Part shown: positions 1 through 9,071 of the stretch, in pieces
Layout of the letters: each line of letters begins with the position of its first letter
Position numbering within the stretch: the stretch's first letter is position 1
DNA from: Allorhodopirellula heiligendammensis
GTDB taxonomy: Bacteria; Planctomycetota; Planctomycetia; Pirellulales; Pirellulaceae
DNA length: 64,000 nt
Assembly (NCBI RefSeq): GCF_007860105.1
Contig: NZ_SJPU01000001.1
Coordinates: forward strand, 1,594,118-1,658,117
Reading direction: 5' to 3'
Program-made: the position numbers and the translations under genes
Notes under the pieces: generated by a model
The model's database searches: none
Seen by the model: the letters and a program-made list of their open reading frames with translations, nothing else
Told to the model about the DNA's origin: nothing

Positions 1-792
1 GCGATGTTTGGCACGCGTAAGCAACAGGGTCTCGGCAAGAGATAAAACTTCGTCAGGGAGAACGAGCTCACCTCGTGTTGCTGTTGGACGATCGACAATC
101 CGGACAGTAGTCGACTTGGAGCCAAAGGGGGCATGAACCTGCACGGCGTGCCCGCGAAAAATCGATGCTTGGCTGGACCGAGCCAACAGCCACTGCATCA
201 ACGAATTGGCTTGCTCAATTGTGTCAGCGCAGAGTTGCAGTGGGTTGACCTTGCGATTGGAATACTCCTCCTCCTCGTCGAATGCATTGTTTTCGAACGT
301 AGCTTTGACAATGCATTTTTGGTCTCCGATATGTAAAAAGAAGACTGCGTTCTCGGGAATGTTGATGAGCTTTCCACCATCGATATCCACCGTCCGCCAC
401 GCGACGTCGTCAATGGTCGGGTTGCTGACACGCAGCGATTTCAGATCGAATCCGGCGGCCATCGCCAGTAGAGGCTGCGACGGGGATTCCTCACAGTGCT
501 CCTGCATCGCTCGAACCACGTCGGCGAGCCGATTCATGGAGATATGTTTGTCAACAAACGTCAGGTCAGCGATGGGTCGCTGCATGAAACGGGCGACATG
601 CCGGCGCATCCCGAACAGCCAAGTTGAAAAACAGTACCAGAACGTCCACCCGCAAACAGATAGAAAGGCGAATATCAGCGCGGATTTGTCGCGATCAAGA
701 ATGACCTGACTGAGCGTGATGGCACAGCCCAGAAAAATAATCACGAGCCAAATAACGCCATTGGCAGCTCGTAGGCGTTTAATGGTTCTCAT
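1..792 (-). CDS. Membrane-anchored protein, possibly an AAA+ ATPase N-terminus; cut by the window edge
   Basis: The leftward frame is open from an ATG at 792 to base 1, giving 264 residues with no stop, so the C-terminus lies outside the window. Two hydrophobic segments (about residues 12-31 and 37-60) sit at the N-terminus, joined by a very short charged turn, suggesting a membrane hairpin with the rest cytoplasmic. The end of the visible part contains RIVDRPTATRGELVLPDE, preceded by SIFRGHAV; this combination of an FRG strand and a 'VLP.E.L' helix resembles the region just before the P-loop of bacterial AAA+ ATPases that act on single partners. The P-loop itself would be outside the window, so the ATPase reading is an inference. 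It is divergent from the DUF1592 gene. Confidence 0.55.
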   Translation of the reverse strand, partial: MRTIKRLRAANGVIWLVIIFLGCAITLSQVILDRDKSALIFAFLSVCGWTFWYCFSTWLFGMRRHVARFMQRPIADLTFVDKHISMNRLADVVRAMQEHCEESPSQPLLAMAAGFDLKSLRVSNPTIDDVAWRTVDIDGGKLINIPENAVFFLHIGDQKCIVKATFENNAFDEEEEYSNRKVNPLQLCADTIEQANSLMQWLLARSSQASIFRGHAVQVHAPFGSKSTTVRIVDRPTATRGELVLPDEVLSLAETLLLTRAKHR

Positions 793-1225
793 GGCTTGCA
801 TTGCTCATCACACGCGGGGGTAACGTCGTTAGTTTCCATTCTACCGTTTGACTCCCAGGGCGATGCCTTGGCCATACGCTGCCGGTGTTGTGGTCTTCCG
901 GCTGAGGTACGAGGGTAAAAAGCGATCGTGCGAGGTGACGGGATTCGATTGGTCCATCCGGGATTATTGTGGGTAAATCCAGCACACTTGGCTCACCGCT
1001 GCGATACCCACGATAAATCCGGATGGACCATTTGATTGTACTACCTCTCCTTTGGTGTTGAACGTCAACGCTGGATCGGCGGAGCGATTCACGACTGTCA
1101 TTGCCGCCGAATTGCTTAAATTCGCGGTGGTCTGGCGACGCTGGTTCGCGTAAACTGTATAGCCCCGCCGCCGACCCAGTCGGTAAAGTCACCTCGCTCC
1201 CTATATTGCTCGCTCGGAGCACCTG
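793..1225. other. Divergent intergenic region, no gene seen
   Basis: About 430 bases between a leftward and a rightward gene. A leftward open frame covers most of it but its translation is rich in Arg, Ser and Pro with no recognisable motif and it would overlap the start of the next gene, so I do not call it. Promoters for both flanking genes presumably lie here; I could not identify convincing -35/-10 boxes. Confidence 0.4.
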
Positions 1226-4225
1226 ATGCTCGCGATACGTTTCGCCACGATTCTTCTGCTCTTGTTGGCTGGCGATTTGGTCGCCCGGGCGGAGTCTTTA
1301 CAGGCCACTTTTGAAGAGACCGTGCGCCCGGTTCTGCAGGCCAATTGCGTCGAATGCCACAACGGTGAAACCACCGAGGGCGATCTAGACTTGAGTGCTG
1401 ATGATAATCTGGCCTCCGTCATTAAAAATTTTCGTCGCTGGTCGGGCGTTTTGGATCGATTGGAGGCGGGGGAGATGCCGCCTGAGGATGCCGAACATCA
1501 GCCTAGCCCTGCCGAACGTGCGGCCGTGATTGCATGGATCGAGCAAGTGAAAGTTGCCGAAGCGGCGCGGACCAAGGGAGATCCGGGCATCGTGCTCCCG
1601 CACCGGCTCAGCAGCAGTGAGTACAATTACACGATTCGCGATTTGACTGGCGTCGATATCCAACCTGCCGCCGCATTTCCGGTCGATCCCGCCAACGAAG
1701 CCGGATTTGATAACTCCGGTGAATCGCTAGCCATGTCCCCTGCCCTGCTGAAGAAGTATCTAGGTGCGGCCAGCAAAGTCGCGGAACATTTGGCCCTGAC
1801 TCCGAGTGGATTTGAGTTCGCACCTCATCCGGTCATCACACCCACCGACCGCGACAAGTTTTGCGTCAACCGCATCATCGATTTCTATCGACGCCAGCGA
1901 ACTGACTACGCTGTTTACTTTGAAACGTTATGGCGGTTTCAGAACCGTGAGGAGCTTGGCCATGGTGACGCAACGCTTACGCAATTATCGCGTGAGCGTG
2001 GACTCAGCGAACGCTACTGCAAAACACTCTGGCAATTATTGGGCGATGAAGTTGAGGCTGATGAAGCTGTTGGACCGATCGCGGCATTGCGACTGTCATT
2101 TCACGAACTGCCCGATGCTTCGACCCCCGAGAATATCTCGGCGGCGGTCGCGGGATGTCAGACCATGGCTTCGTTCGTTTCGAGTCTGCGGGCATCGCTG
2201 GTTCCTGAGGTTGCCAACTTGACCTCTCCGAAAATCCACAACGGGTCGCAAGCTTTGGTGCTGTGGAAGAACCGTCAATTCGTCGCCAATCGACGTCGCT
2301 ACATTGACAGCGAATTACCTCGAGGCGACTTTGGACTCAAGCAGGAGTCCCAGGCTGCCAACGCGATGGCGGTCGGCGATGATACGGACGTCACGGCGTA
2401 TAAGAAAGGTTTGACACAGTTTTGCGATGTTTTCCCGGATGAGTTCTTTGTTTCCGAGCGGGCCCGTGTGTACCTCGATCAAAAGAGCGAGAAGAAGTTG
2501 AAGGGGCGATTTCTGAGTGCGGGTTTCCATAGCCAGATGGGATACTTTCGCGACGACGCGCCCCTCGGCGACTTGATGCTTGATGACGAGGATCGAGCCG
2601 AACTCGACCGACTGTGGTTGGAATTGGACTTTGTGGCGTCCGCACCGATGCGTCAGTACGCTGGGTTTATTTGGTTCGACCGGACGGACTCGGTGTTCAT
2701 GCGCGACCGGGTCTTTGATCGCTATCGAGCTGAAGATAAAGACTGCACATCGGCAGAGAAGGTCGCCGGGTTGGCGGATGAATATTGCGCCAAGGCCGAG
2801 CGGGCGGGCGCGAGCGACCAGGCTCTCGCTGCCCTCCGATATTACTTTGACGACATGAACAAGACGTTTCGATATCTCGAGAAGCTCAGTATTGAGTCGC
2901 AGCCTCGTCAGGTGGATGCGTTGATCGAGTTCGCCGAACGCGCCTATCGACGTCCATTGTCCGCCGGCGAAGTCGCATCGATCCGTTCGTTCTACGATTC
3001 CATGCGGCAGGATGAGGGGCTCAGTCATGAGAATGCCATTCGCGATGGGGTGATCGCGGTGTTGATGTCCCCGCATTTCTGTTATCGCATTGATGAGTCC
3101 AGAGATGCGGCGCGGGAAGGGGCTTCAGCAGACACGGCGGCAGCCGCAGTCCAGCCGTTGAGCGATTATTCGCTCGCCAATCGGCTGAGTTATTTTTTCT
3201 GGTCGAGCATGCCCGATGACGAACTGCTGGAACTGGCCGCGAACGATCGACTGCACGAACCCGACGTGATACTCGCCCAGACCCGGCGTCTGCTCGCTGA
3301 CGATCGTGTGGATGGTTTTGTTACCGAGTTTGCCGGTAACTGGCTCGACTTCCGTCGTTTTACCGAGCATAACGGTGTGGACCGCGAGCGGTTTCCTGTG
3401 TTTACCGACGAACTGCGACACGCGATGGCGGAGGAGCCGATCCGCTTCTGCCGCGATCTCATCGCGCGTGACGGCTCGGTGTTAGATTTTTTGTATGCTG
3501 AGTACACGTTCGTAAATCCCGTTTTAGCCCAGCATTACGGCGCTGAGCCAGAGCTTTTGAGTGATGCGAGCGAACAGTGGATACGGTGGGACGGAGCGAG
3601 GCAGCACGGTCGTGGCGGATTGTTACCGATGGCTGTGTTCCTGACGCACAATTCGTCAGGTTTACGAACGAGCCCGGTCCAACGAGGCAATTGGCTGATC
3701 AAGCGGATGCTCGGCGAAAAGGTGCCCGCACCCCCCGCAACCGTCCCCGACCTGCCGAGTGACGAATCGAAACTTGGCGATCTGACACTCCGTGAAACGC
3801 TTGCGAGGCATCGACAGGACGTGGCCTGTGCGGGCTGTCACAACCGTATCGACTCGATGGGATTGGTCTTCGAGGGCTACGGGCCGATCGGCGAAGTTCG
3901 CGACGTGGACTTGGGTGGGCGAGCGATCGATGACTCCGCCGTGTTCCCCGACGACAGCGAAGGCAGCGGTTTGGTGGGCGTATTGGCGTACATCCAGACC
4001 TCGCGGGAAGACGATTTCATCGACAATCTATGCCGTAAACTCTTGGCGTTTGGGCTCGGTCGGACACTGCAGTTATCGGACGAGTCCATCATTGCCGATA
4101 TGAAACAAAAACTCGTCGACAATGATTATCGATTCAGCTCGATGATGGATGTGATCGTCACGAGCCCTGCATTTTTGAATAAGCGTATCCGCATTTCTCC
4201 AGATGAGACGGTTTCAATTCCATGA
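1226..4225 (+). CDS. Planctomycete cytochrome-type protein (DUF1587/1595/1592/1588/1585)
   Basis: A 999-residue exported protein with a signal peptide (hydrophobic core about residues 4-18). Domain order follows the known family: a PSCyt1-like cytochrome c domain with the haem-binding motif CVECH at residues 41-45; DUF1587 around 125-190 (HRLSSSEYNYTIRDLTG); DUF1595 near 572-635 (AYRRPLS); DUF1592 about 650-775 (LANRLSYFFWSSMPDD); DUF1588 about 795-895 with a second haem-like motif CAGCH; and DUF1585 about 925-990. These proteins are abundant in planctomycetes and are thought to be periplasmic redox proteins; substrate and partners are unknown. Its stop codon overlaps the start of the DUF1552 gene by four bases (ATGA), a pairing typical of these genomes, so the two products probably act together. 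Confidence 0.93.
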   Translation: MLAIRFATILLLLLAGDLVARAESLQATFEETVRPVLQANCVECHNGETTEGDLDLSADDNLASVIKNFRRWSGVLDRLEAGEMPPEDAEHQPSPAERAAVIAWIEQVKVAEAARTKGDPGIVLPHRLSSSEYNYTIRDLTGVDIQPAAAFPVDPANEAGFDNSGESLAMSPALLKKYLGAASKVAEHLALTPSGFEFAPHPVITPTDRDKFCVNRIIDFYRRQRTDYAVYFETLWRFQNREELGHGDATLTQLSRERGLSERYCKTLWQLLGDEVEADEAVGPIAALRLSFHELPDASTPENISAAVAGCQTMASFVSSLRASLVPEVANLTSPKIHNGSQALVLWKNRQFVANRRRYIDSELPRGDFGLKQESQAANAMAVGDDTDVTAYKKGLTQFCDVFPDEFFVSERARVYLDQKSEKKLKGRFLSAGFHSQMGYFRDDAPLGDLMLDDEDRAELDRLWLELDFVASAPMRQYAGFIWFDRTDSVFMRDRVFDRYRAEDKDCTSAEKVAGLADEYCAKAERAGASDQALAALRYYFDDMNKTFRYLEKLSIESQPRQVDALIEFAERAYRRPLSAGEVASIRSFYDSMRQDEGLSHENAIRDGVIAVLMSPHFCYRIDESRDAAREGASADTAAAAVQPLSDYSLANRLSYFFWSSMPDDELLELAANDRLHEPDVILAQTRRLLADDRVDGFVTEFAGNWLDFRRFTEHNGVDRERFPVFTDELRHAMAEEPIRFCRDLIARDGSVLDFLYAEYTFVNPVLAQHYGAEPELLSDASEQWIRWDGARQHGRGGLLPMAVFLTHNSSGLRTSPVQRGNWLIKRMLGEKVPAPPATVPDLPSDESKLGDLTLRETLARHRQDVACAGCHNRIDSMGLVFEGYGPIGEVRDVDLGGRAIDDSAVFPDDSEGSGLVGVLAYIQTSREDDFIDNLCRKLLAFGLGRTLQLSDESIIADMKQKLVDNDYRFSSMMDVIVTSPAFLNKRIRISPDETVSIP

Positions 4226-5574
4226 AGTCAGCAAACTCTCAGTCCAAACCGATGAACCCGGCTGTTTCGCGGCGCACGCTGCTACGTGGTGCTGGGGTGG
4301 CGATGTCGTTGCCGTGGATGGAATCGATTCCAGTTTGGGGCAGCGAGACGAACGCGGGTTCCGAGCCCACCTCGTCGCCTCAACGCTTTGCCGCCCTGTT
4401 CATGGGCTGCGGCATCAACCAGGACCATTGGTGGGCCAAGGGCAGTGGCACCGAGATGGAGTTGGGCAAGAGTCTTGCCCCGATGGAAGCGATCAAGCAC
4501 AAGATGAATTTCATCACAGGCTTGTTCAATGAAAATGCCACCGACGTTGGCATCCATCCTGGCCAAACCGGCAATATTCTCTCCGGTGCCTCGCTCAAGA
4601 AAGGGTCCGAACTACGTGGTGACATCAGCATGGACCAGGTACTCGCCAATCACTTTGCTGATCAGACGGTGGCCCCCAGCCTCGTGCTCGGATGTGAGCA
4701 ACCCGTGACGGGCTATCACGAAACCAATTTCTCGATGGCATACAGTTCCCACATCTCGTGGCAGAACGCGACGTCGCCGGTGCCGATGGAAGTCTACCCG
4801 TCGCTGGCTTTCGATTCGCTTTTTGATAATCACGGTAGCCGGCGAATGGAGAGCATCCTGGACCGCGTGCAGGAAGACGCCGCGTCGCTGAGCCGCCGTG
4901 TCAGTCGGTCGGATCGCACCAAGCTCGACGAATACATGAGCAGCGTCCGCGAAGTCGAAAAGCGAGCTGCATCCATGCGCGCTACCCATGCCAAAGCCGC
5001 TTCGCGAGCCCAAGATCGAGGTCAGAACATGGCCGCGATGAAGCGACCTGATGACGGGTTGCCCGAAGACATTCGGGAACACATGCGGCTGATGTGCGAC
5101 CTCGTCGCGATCGGCTTCCAAACCGACAAATCGCGCGTGGCGACACTCTTGCTCAATCGCGACCTGTCCGGACTGTTCTATCCCTTCCTCGACGTCAAGA
5201 GTACGCACCACTCGGCGTCACACAGCGACCGTTCGGATGAGTACGAACGGATCTCGCGTTATTACTGTTCGCAGTACGCGTACCTGGCGAGCAAGCTCGA
5301 TGCGATGCCCGAGGGTGACTCCACCGTCCTGGATCATTCGTGCCTGCTGTTCATCTCGAGCATGTGGTCGGGCAATGCGCATGACTCGAGCAAGGTGCCG
5401 GTGTTGTTAACGGGAGGTTTGTCAGGAACACTCGAAACCGGCCGCGTGCTTGATTATGTAGGCAAGGACGACGACGATCGCAAACTATGCAGCATGTACC
5501 TCTCGATCATGGATCGCATGGGCGTGAAGTTAGACCGGTTCGGCGACGCTGAGCAACAACTCGCCGGATTGTAG
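4222..5574 (+). CDS. DUF1552 family exported protein
   Basis: A 450-residue protein starting inside the end of the DUF1592 gene (ATGA overlap). The N-terminus has a twin-arginine signal (SRRTLLRGAGVAMSLPW, Arg-Arg at 17-18), implying export of a folded protein by the Tat system. The body matches DUF1552: FAALFMGCGINQDHWW near residue 55, a GxHPGQTGNILSG segment near 113, and a C-terminal stretch with HSCLLFISSMWSGNAHD. DUF1552 proteins are usually encoded directly downstream of DUF1592 cytochromes; some relatives belong to the alkaline-phosphatase/sulfatase-like fold, but no enzymatic activity is established for this family. Confidence 0.92.
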   Translation: MKSANSQSKPMNPAVSRRTLLRGAGVAMSLPWMESIPVWGSETNAGSEPTSSPQRFAALFMGCGINQDHWWAKGSGTEMELGKSLAPMEAIKHKMNFITGLFNENATDVGIHPGQTGNILSGASLKKGSELRGDISMDQVLANHFADQTVAPSLVLGCEQPVTGYHETNFSMAYSSHISWQNATSPVPMEVYPSLAFDSLFDNHGSRRMESILDRVQEDAASLSRRVSRSDRTKLDEYMSSVREVEKRAASMRATHAKAASRAQDRGQNMAAMKRPDDGLPEDIREHMRLMCDLVAIGFQTDKSRVATLLLNRDLSGLFYPFLDVKSTHHSASHSDRSDEYERISRYYCSQYAYLASKLDAMPEGDSTVLDHSCLLFISSMWSGNAHDSSKVPVLLTGGLSGTLETGRVLDYVGKDDDDRKLCSMYLSIMDRMGVKLDRFGDAEQQLAGL

Positions 5575-5677
5575 AGCTGACACCAGACGATCCCTCGCTT
5601 GGCATGACGACCCGAATTGGCGTTCCCTTGGGCTGCTCTGCAACCGCCAGGGATGTCGATTTCATTAGTCAAAGGTT

Positions 5678-5775
5678 GTAGCCACGGGCGGGAGCCCGTG
5701 GATTTGGACGGGAGACGAATCCCAAAGCCCCAGCGGGGCGACAGATACTACAGGGCGATGCGGCCGCCCTATGCA
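5678..5775. repeat. Three-hairpin palindromic repeat (REP-like)
   Basis: Three perfect short palindromes follow one another: CCACGGGC/GCCCGTGG (5682-5701), GCCCC/GGGGC (5727-5739) and AGGGCG/CGCCCT (5752-5770). The words 'GCCACGGGC..GCCCGTGG' and 'AAGCCCCAGCGGGGCGACAGA' are, to my knowledge, common in dispersed intergenic repeats of Rhodopirellula-type genomes. It lies exactly at the broken 3' end of the recombinase fragment that follows. Confidence 0.75.
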
Positions 5776-6284
5776 ACCCGTTCCCCAGGCCTGTGTGGGA
5801 AACGGTAATCCGCTCCGGTCTCACGATCCATTTCGTGCGGGAGTCGACCCGACCAACGCAGAATCGATTTGAGTGCGCCGATATAGGCCTTGATCGTCTT
5901 CGTTTTAAAATTCCGAATCTTCATCTCACGGTACATCAGTCTGACGAACTCTCTTTGAGACGGACGCTGTGTTCTCAAATCGATGGCAGCCATCTCACCG
6001 CGAAAATCCCGCGTGTCGATCACTTGATCGCGGGGCGCGTCGCGTCCGATCGCAGCACGGTACGCAGTCGCGTCGCGATAGCGGTGAATCGGATCCCGAA
6101 CCGGTTTCTCAATGCGTTCCTGCTGAGCCCCTGTGACCAACCCTGATGTCTCTCGAGAATCCTCGTCCGGCCGTCTGGCTTCGGCAGATTTGCCCACATG
6201 AGAGCGGTGCTCGTCGTAGGCCGCCGAGATAGTGTTTCGCGAGGTGATCTTCGCCGCCTCATTGAACCATTCATTCGGGTCCAT
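5769..6284 (-). pseudogene. Truncated tyrosine recombinase (N-terminal core-binding domain only)
   Basis: The 171-residue leftward frame ends with REFVRLMYREMKIRNFKTKT, then IKAYIGALKSILRWSGRLPH, which reads like the SAM-like core-binding domain of integron/IS91-associated integrases (motif 'M..R.FS..T..AY...L..F..W.GR.P'). The protein stops about 20 residues later, inside the palindromic repeat, and the catalytic domain with the R-H-R-Y residues is missing. The first 100 residues have no family I recognise. Most likely a decayed integrase whose 3' part was lost. Confidence 0.6.
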
Positions 6285-6553
6285 GGCATTGCTCCCCTCA
6301 ACACAGCCATCCGCCGCGAGTCTCCCAACAGCTAGATCCGCCAGGCCGTCCCCCAGCTCAAAAGCTGAATCACCAACTTCGAATCTAAAGCTCTGTGTTC
6401 ACCGATCAAGAAAAAAATCATGCAACTTCTTCGAAAACTCAAGGAAAGAAAAAAGCATCCCTCCACCCAAACCGCCAAAATAACCCACTTTCCGACACCT
6501 TGCGTTTATTGCGACAGGGTGTCGCCTATAAACATGTTGGTCGCCAGCACCGA

Positions 6554-7192
6554 ATGAGCAACGACGACTGGTACCGCCGAACAGCTTGGAGCGACTCCGA
6601 CCGCTCCGAGTTTCAGGCTCGACTTAAGCGCAGTCGCGGCGACTTCAACAAATCGCAATACGTGCGCATTCAGGCACACCATCTTGCCGCTGCCAACCTG
6701 CCATTTTGCGCCGTCGAATTGCTCGACCAACTCTTCGCCGAATTCCCACACGATTCGCAACTGGCGCAGGCTCATCTCCAGTATGCCGATTGCATGCTCG
6801 CCCTTGACCGAATCGACGACGCAATCACGGCCTACCGTCGTGCGTTCGACGCAGAACAGGCTTACCCAAACTCTCGTTCACAACTATGGCTCGACTTTCC
6901 GTGGCTAATCGTCACGCGCGGTCTATCCGACCTCTACCACGAGGTGGATATCTACCTCGACTGGGGCGGACGTTCTACGACGTTCCCTGTGGAAGAATTT
7001 CGTATGCACACAATCCTCGCTTTCTTGGCTGATGCGAATGGTGATTCCACATCATCTCGCACAAATGCCGAAGCGGCGATTGCGGCCGCTGCAAAGGAAC
7101 ATTCGGGCTTCGTTCGCCATCCAACTGTTGGTCTAGTTGGTGCTCCTGACACCACAGTGCTGAGCCGTCTTCAGGGGCTGGCTGGCGTGTAA
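6554..7192 (+). CDS. Small helical-repeat (TPR-like) protein of unknown function
   Basis: A 212-residue cytoplasmic protein. I chose the ATG at 6554 because MSNDDWYRRTAWSDSDR reads like a true conserved N-terminus (a DEWYRRxxWS start occurs in related proteins), whereas the in-frame upstream extension is low-complexity. The middle (about 35-100) consists of paired amphipathic helices with TPR-like spacing (AAANLPFCAVELLDQLFAEF, then QYADCMLALDRIDDAITAYR). No catalytic motif is visible. It sits between a recombinase fragment and a toxin-antitoxin pair, in an accessory stretch. Confidence 0.7.
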   Translation: MSNDDWYRRTAWSDSDRSEFQARLKRSRGDFNKSQYVRIQAHHLAAANLPFCAVELLDQLFAEFPHDSQLAQAHLQYADCMLALDRIDDAITAYRRAFDAEQAYPNSRSQLWLDFPWLIVTRGLSDLYHEVDIYLDWGGRSTTFPVEEFRMHTILAFLADANGDSTSSRTNAEAAIAAAAKEHSGFVRHPTVGLVGAPDTTVLSRLQGLAGV

Positions 7193-7199
7193 CTATTTA

Positions 7200-7239
7200 G
7201 GATTTGGGGTCAGCTCGCTTCGAGCCTGACCTCAAATCC
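7200..7239. terminator. Long stem-loop just after the TPR-like gene
   Basis: GGATTTGGGGTCAG and CTGACCTCAAATCC pair over about 14 bases with one G-T pair, and the inner CTCG/CGAG pair extends the stem around a CTT loop. It starts seven bases after the preceding stop codon. It could end transcription, but there is no run of T, so it may instead be the end of a repeat or mobile element. Confidence 0.45.
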
Positions 7240-7948
7240 ATGTTCAAGGCGAGCTGCTTCGTGGCCCAGAGCAGGCGGAGCAGTGATGGCGAGAGGTGCG
7301 TCGCTGAGGTCCAGCGGAGCATGCGACCTGCGGCCAGTGTTTTTCGTCTGAGTCCTGTTCCCTGCCGGAAGTCCTCGTCGTAATCGTTCAAAAACACCGT
7401 GTTTTACGGGGTCTGCATCCAGCCGACAGGTTGACGGGGCATACCTTCAACGGATGTTCGTCGACAGGGTCGAAAAACAGAGTCGCTCATTGGTTGTTGG
7501 GGGCGAAGACATCGGGCTAAGCGTGCACCATCAAACTCAAGAGTTCAATTGCCCGATCCTGCAACTGCGTTTGGAATCCAACATCGTGGACCAACCGCGC
7601 CCTTCAGGTATGTCAACGCGCAAGGTCTCGGTGTCGCGGACCGCTCAGTTTACACAAAACGAGATGCAGCGCAAGAACTCTTTTCAATGCACTCTCCGCC
7701 GCGAAGTGGCTCACTTGAACATGGTTTTTACGCAAGGTCGCGGCTGTCGTCGTTGGAGAGTCTTTCGGTTGGCAATGTTCAATCGCTTCGGTCACGTTCC
7801 CTCTGGTGCCAGCCCGCGATCGTCTTCGCTGTTTGGCAACGTGCGATGGTGTTGGTAGAATCCTACGTTGTTCAATGTCGTTCTCTTCGTTTGTGAACGG
7901 CGACGTAGAACTCTCCGTTGGGCGGCACCGCTCAAAAGGCAACGCACT
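7240..7948. other. About 700 bases with no recognisable gene
   Basis: Several short open frames exist on both strands but none has a motif, a plausible start signal or homology I recognise. A leftward frame at 7197-7397 has a fairly natural composition and may be a fragment of a repeated element. The promoter for the antitoxin gene should lie near the right end. Confidence 0.35.
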
Positions 7949-8146
7949 ATGTCACTTCAAGAACTCGAAAATTCGATCGCTAAGTTGGCACCGAGCGAAC
8001 TCGCAAAATTTCGTGAGTGGTTCCTGGATTTCGATGCTGCACAATTTGACAAACGCATTGAGACCGACGCAAACGATGGGCGGCTGGATTCGCTTGCCGA
8101 TGCGGCGATTCGAGAACATTCCGCTGGCAAGTCAACGTCGCTGTGA
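7949..8146 (+). CDS. Putative antitoxin of a type II toxin-antitoxin pair
   Basis: A 65-residue acidic protein starting MSLQELENSIAKLAPSELAK and containing FREWFLDFDAAQFDKRIE; the pattern 'I..L...E...F..W......FD..IE.D...G.L..L...A' is typical of small planctomycete and cyanobacterial antitoxins found before RelE/ParE toxins. I chose the ATG at 7949 because it begins the conserved part. The stop overlaps the toxin start by four bases (GTGA), giving translational coupling. In this family the C-terminus normally wraps around the toxin; DNA binding for autoregulation is not evident from sequence alone. Confidence 0.75.
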   Translation: MSLQELENSIAKLAPSELAKFREWFLDFDAAQFDKRIETDANDGRLDSLADAAIREHSAGKSTSL

Positions 8147-8400
8147 ACCACTTCGCGACTCCATCGTTCTGGGATGGCTACAAACAGCTTCCTGACGCCT
8201 CCCGTACTTTGGCGGACAAGAACTTTGGGCTCCTCAAGGCAAACCCAAGCCATCCTTCTCTCCACTTCAAAAAAGTTGGACGCTATCGGTCTGCTCGTGT
8301 TGGACGTGATTTCCGTGCACTCGCGGTCGAGATCGACGACGGCCTGCTCTGGTTCTGGATCGGCAATCATACCGAGTATGACCGCCTAATCAGCGTGTAG
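8143..8400 (+). CDS. RelE/ParE-family toxin
   Basis: An 85-residue basic protein starting with GTG inside the antitoxin stop codon. The sequence shows a RelE/ParE-fold layout: N-terminal helix (FWDGYKQLPDASRTLADKNF), then the strands LHFKKVG, YRSARVGRDFRALAVE and LLWFWIGNHTEYDRLI. The 'YRaRVgrdyRal...dg...WfwIG.H.eYdrll' pattern is characteristic of toxins in this group, which are mostly mRNA interferases. Whether it is active cannot be told; no residues obviously needed are missing. The 3' end overlaps the IS91 transposase remnant on the other strand by about 11 bases. Confidence 0.8.
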   Translation: MNHFATPSFWDGYKQLPDASRTLADKNFGLLKANPSHPSLHFKKVGRYRSARVGRDFRALAVEIDDGLLWFWIGNHTEYDRLISV

Positions 8401-8924
8401 ATGCCAGCCCGCCACACACCGGACACAGCATCGCGTTCGATTCCGGCATCACGATCTGCTCATGGCACACCAAGTAGTGAACCTGGCCCAATGACACTGC
8501 GATCAAGATCCGCAGCTCCTTCAACGAGCGTCGCGACGACGAGTGCAGGAAGCCGTAATGACGCACTCGATGCAGACCGGCCGGTAACACGTGCTGCAAC
8601 CAACGACGAATGAACTCCTGCACCGATAACGCCATCGGGCGATACTGACGCGTTCCGCTGCGTTTGACTTGCAAGCGACAATGCGCCTCATCGAGTGAAT
8701 CGGCATCATCGCACCAGTCCACTCGCCAATTGCTCACCGCACCACGGATCACGTAGGGAGCTAGATAAGCCATCGCGGCCTTGCCGTCGCCCACCGCTTC
8801 ACTGTCAACGCTCCAACGACGCTGCCACACCGAAGTGTCGATCATCGCAAAGCACTCCGTGCCACGGAAACGATCTCGCAGTTTGTTACGAAACAATACC
8901 GCCAAAATCTGCTCGGGAACAAAC
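8390..8924 (-). pseudogene. IS91-family transposase, C-terminal fragment
   Basis: The leftward frame reads VPEQILAVLFRNKLRDRF, MAYLAPYVIRGAVSNWRV, FIRRWLQHVLPAGLHRVRHYGF and ends with the zinc-ligand-like CPVCG. These are the C-terminal landmarks of IS91/IS801-type transposases (rolling-circle, Y2-type). The N-terminal zinc finger and the catalytic part are absent, so it cannot be functional. Homology begins near 8924 with the frame running straight out of an integrase fragment, which marks an internal deletion. Confidence 0.8.
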
Positions 8925-9071
8925 TGTCAGTTGATAAAACTTCTTGATACCCGCCAAGACAGGCCGGAGTGAGTTGAGGGCTTTCTCTTGCCGCTGCAGC
9001 AGTAGAAACTCCCGAACCTGCTCTTCGGAGAGTTGATCAGGAGGTGTGGAGTGATGCTCGGCAAGCTGCAC
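8886..9071 (-). pseudogene. Integrase (tyrosine recombinase) N-terminal fragment
   Basis: The leftward frame carries QLAEHHSTPPDQLSEEQVRE followed by FLLLQRQEKALNSLRPVLAG and IKKFYQ, a good match to the core-binding domain of the integrases that precede IS91-like transposases. Homology is lost after IKKFYQLT near 8935 and the frame closes 12 codons later. The start lies in degraded sequence near 9071 (GTG). The catalytic domain is missing. Confidence 0.7.

Noticed and set aside
779..1222. 147-codon leftward open frame
   Set aside because: Overlaps the start of the DUF1592 gene and the start of the left-edge gene; composition and lack of motifs indicate a shadow frame.
7454..7896. Two overlapping rightward open frames of about 115-135 codons
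   Set aside because: No start signal or recognisable motif, Arg/Ser-rich translation, mutually overlapping.
7910..7925. GTTGGGC resembling the right core of an integron attC site just before the antitoxin gene
   Set aside because: No matching RYYYAAC left core or foldable attC was found upstream, and none follows the toxin gene.
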